From NCBI GenBank assembly GCA_009772895.1, contig WOUP01000004.1:132501-196500 (forward strand): a stretch of 64,000 bases of DNA, given 5' to 3'. Source of the stretch: Puniceicoccaceae bacterium 5H (GTDB lineage Bacteria; Verrucomicrobiota; Verrucomicrobiia; Opitutales; Oceanipulchritudinaceae). The notes under the pieces are model-generated. The model saw only the letters and a list, made by a program, of their open reading frames with translations, made no database searches and was not told the origin of the DNA. Both the position numbers and the translations under genes were made by a program. Positions within the stretch are counted from its first letter, which is position 1. The number at the start of each line of letters is the position of its first letter. This document shows positions 63,183 through 64,000 of this stretch, piece by piece.

Positions 63183-64000
63183 ATGGAACATTCGAGGCAG
63201 AGACTGGCGGAATTGATCAACGGCTTCGCACAGGGAGAAGGGCTGCAGGCGACGCCCATTCCCGGTGTCTATTGCACAAAAGTCTCAGCGCCGGACCTCG
63301 ATTCCAGGCGGCGCTGGCGGGCGTGCCTGGCTATTATCGCCCAGGGCGCGAAAGAGATCCGGTTGGAGGATGCGCGCCACCGGCTGGAGGAGACGCACTA
63401 CACCGCGTCACCGATCGATTTGCCCGTGATTACCAGCATTCCTGACGCTTCGCCAGCGCGCCCGTTTCTGGCGCTGCTGATCGATTTCGACCCGCTCGCC
63501 TTGCGCGAGATGGCGGCGTCGCTCGAGTCGGAGTTACGTGCGCCGGTGGCGGCCCCCCGGCAAGCGGTTTTTGTGGGCGAAACGGACGCAGGTCTGCTGC
63601 AAGCCGCCGTGCGTCTGGCGGAGTTCTTCACGCGCCCCCCCGATGCACGGGCGCTGGGTCCGCTGGTGGTGAAGGAGGCCTTTTATCACCTGTTACGCGG
63701 GCCGAACGGGCCGGCGCTTTATCAATTTGTGCGTGCGGGCACCCGAACGCAGCAGATCTACCACGCGATCTACAGCCTGCGCACCAACCTGGGCGGCGAG
63801 GTCGACATCGAGGCGCTGGTCCGGAGCGCGCGCATGAGCCGATCGGTGTTTTTTGCGCACTTCAAGCAGGTGACCGGCTTCAGCCCGATCCAGTATCTGA
63901 AGCGCATACGGCTGCTGGAGGCACGCCGTCTGATGGTCGAGGAAGGCACCACCGCCGAAGAGGCGGCGTTTCGGGTGGGTTACAGGAGCGCGCCGCAGTT
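63183..64000 (+). CDS. AraC-family transcriptional regulator (3' end beyond the window)
   Basis: Transcription regulator with an N-terminal AraC_N-type domain (about 1-180, including ALLIDFDPLALREMA) and a C-terminal AraC HTH pair. The first helix-turn-helix has DIEALVRSARMSRSVFFAHF followed by KQVTGFSPIQYLKRIRLLEA and the start of the second HTH (TTAEEAAFRVGYRSAPQ). The final few dozen residues lie outside the window, which ends inside codon 273. It starts at the ATG at 63183 and is divergent from the SDR gene; AraC_N regulators next to oxidoreductases often control them. Confidence 0.9.
   Translation, partial: MEHSRQRLAELINGFAQGEGLQATPIPGVYCTKVSAPDLDSRRRWRACLAIIAQGAKEIRLEDARHRLEETHYTASPIDLPVITSIPDASPARPFLALLIDFDPLALREMAASLESELRAPVAAPRQAVFVGETDAGLLQAAVRLAEFFTRPPDARALGPLVVKEAFYHLLRGPNGPALYQFVRAGTRTQQIYHAIYSLRTNLGGEVDIEALVRSARMSRSVFFAHFKQVTGFSPIQYLKRIRLLEARRLMVEEGTTAEEAAFRVGYRSAPQ

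Overview
The window is a 64 kb, GC-rich, gene-dense bacterial chromosome segment. The best guess for its source is a member of Verrucomicrobiota, class Opitutae. That rests on a secreted metalloprotease with a VPEP-TM-RRR C-terminal sorting signal (PEP-CTERM type), two tiny very basic proteins, a GxxExxY protein bedded in CCGCAGAT-type repeats, and repeated multi-hairpin intergenic elements. It is an inference: no rRNA, tRNA or marker gene in the window settles it. The cell is Gram-negative (lipoprotein outer-membrane factor, RND pump, Lgt, TatC) and probably chemotactic.

Layout. 1-5.5 kb: hflX (cut by the window edge), a small basic protein, then a response regulator / periplasmic coiled-coil protein / sensor kinase cluster. 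5.5-15.6 kb: thioredoxin-like protein, an unknown protein, ppdK, tatC, small membrane proteins, a YHS-domain protein, an SSS symporter and an OGG1-type glycosylase. 15.7-19.6 kb: a UvrD/PcrA helicase, a sensor kinase and a membrane protein. 19.9-28.7 kb: nadB followed by four consecutive paralogous chemoreceptors. 28.9-35.8 kb: a CNNM/CorC-type protein, lgt, a secreted beta-helix-like protein, then an NtrC-type regulator, an H-box protein and a membrane protein in one cluster. 35.8-43.2 kb: a PiT-like transporter and an outer-membrane factor/adaptor/RND efflux operon. 43.4-49.5 kb: GH15 glucoamylase, a DUF1697 protein, 1.07 kb of repeat-bearing non-coding DNA and an ABC-F ATPase. 49.7-58.5 kb: PEP-CTERM metalloprotease, GxxExxY protein, recQ, a HEPN-like protein, a SulP transporter and a GH13 branching-type enzyme. 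58.5-64 kb: a large HD-GHKL ATPase, a small membrane protein, and a frameshifted NAD(P)-dependent epimerase divergent from an AraC-type regulator that runs off the end.

Four things stand out. (1) A ~247-bp intergenic element, present twice (46607-46853 and 47163-47408) and once as a fragment (14014-14100), is built as a chain of about six hairpins, and two differences between copies are G-U-compatible changes inside stems. (2) A 1024-residue HD-GHKL (Hsp90-like) fusion protein and, 4 kb away, a HEPN protein with an RHDIVH motif are both visibly AT-richer than their neighbours, so they look like separately acquired conflict or stress genes. (3) Four tandem HAMP-less Cache chemoreceptors share a conserved C-terminal tail (LSFLKRH-like) after an unconserved linker. 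(4) An NtrC-type regulator overlaps no kinase but is followed by a protein with an H-box and no recognisable ATP-binding boxes, reminiscent of a histidine phosphotransferase.

No tRNA, rRNA, CRISPR array, integrase, transposase or replication origin was seen.
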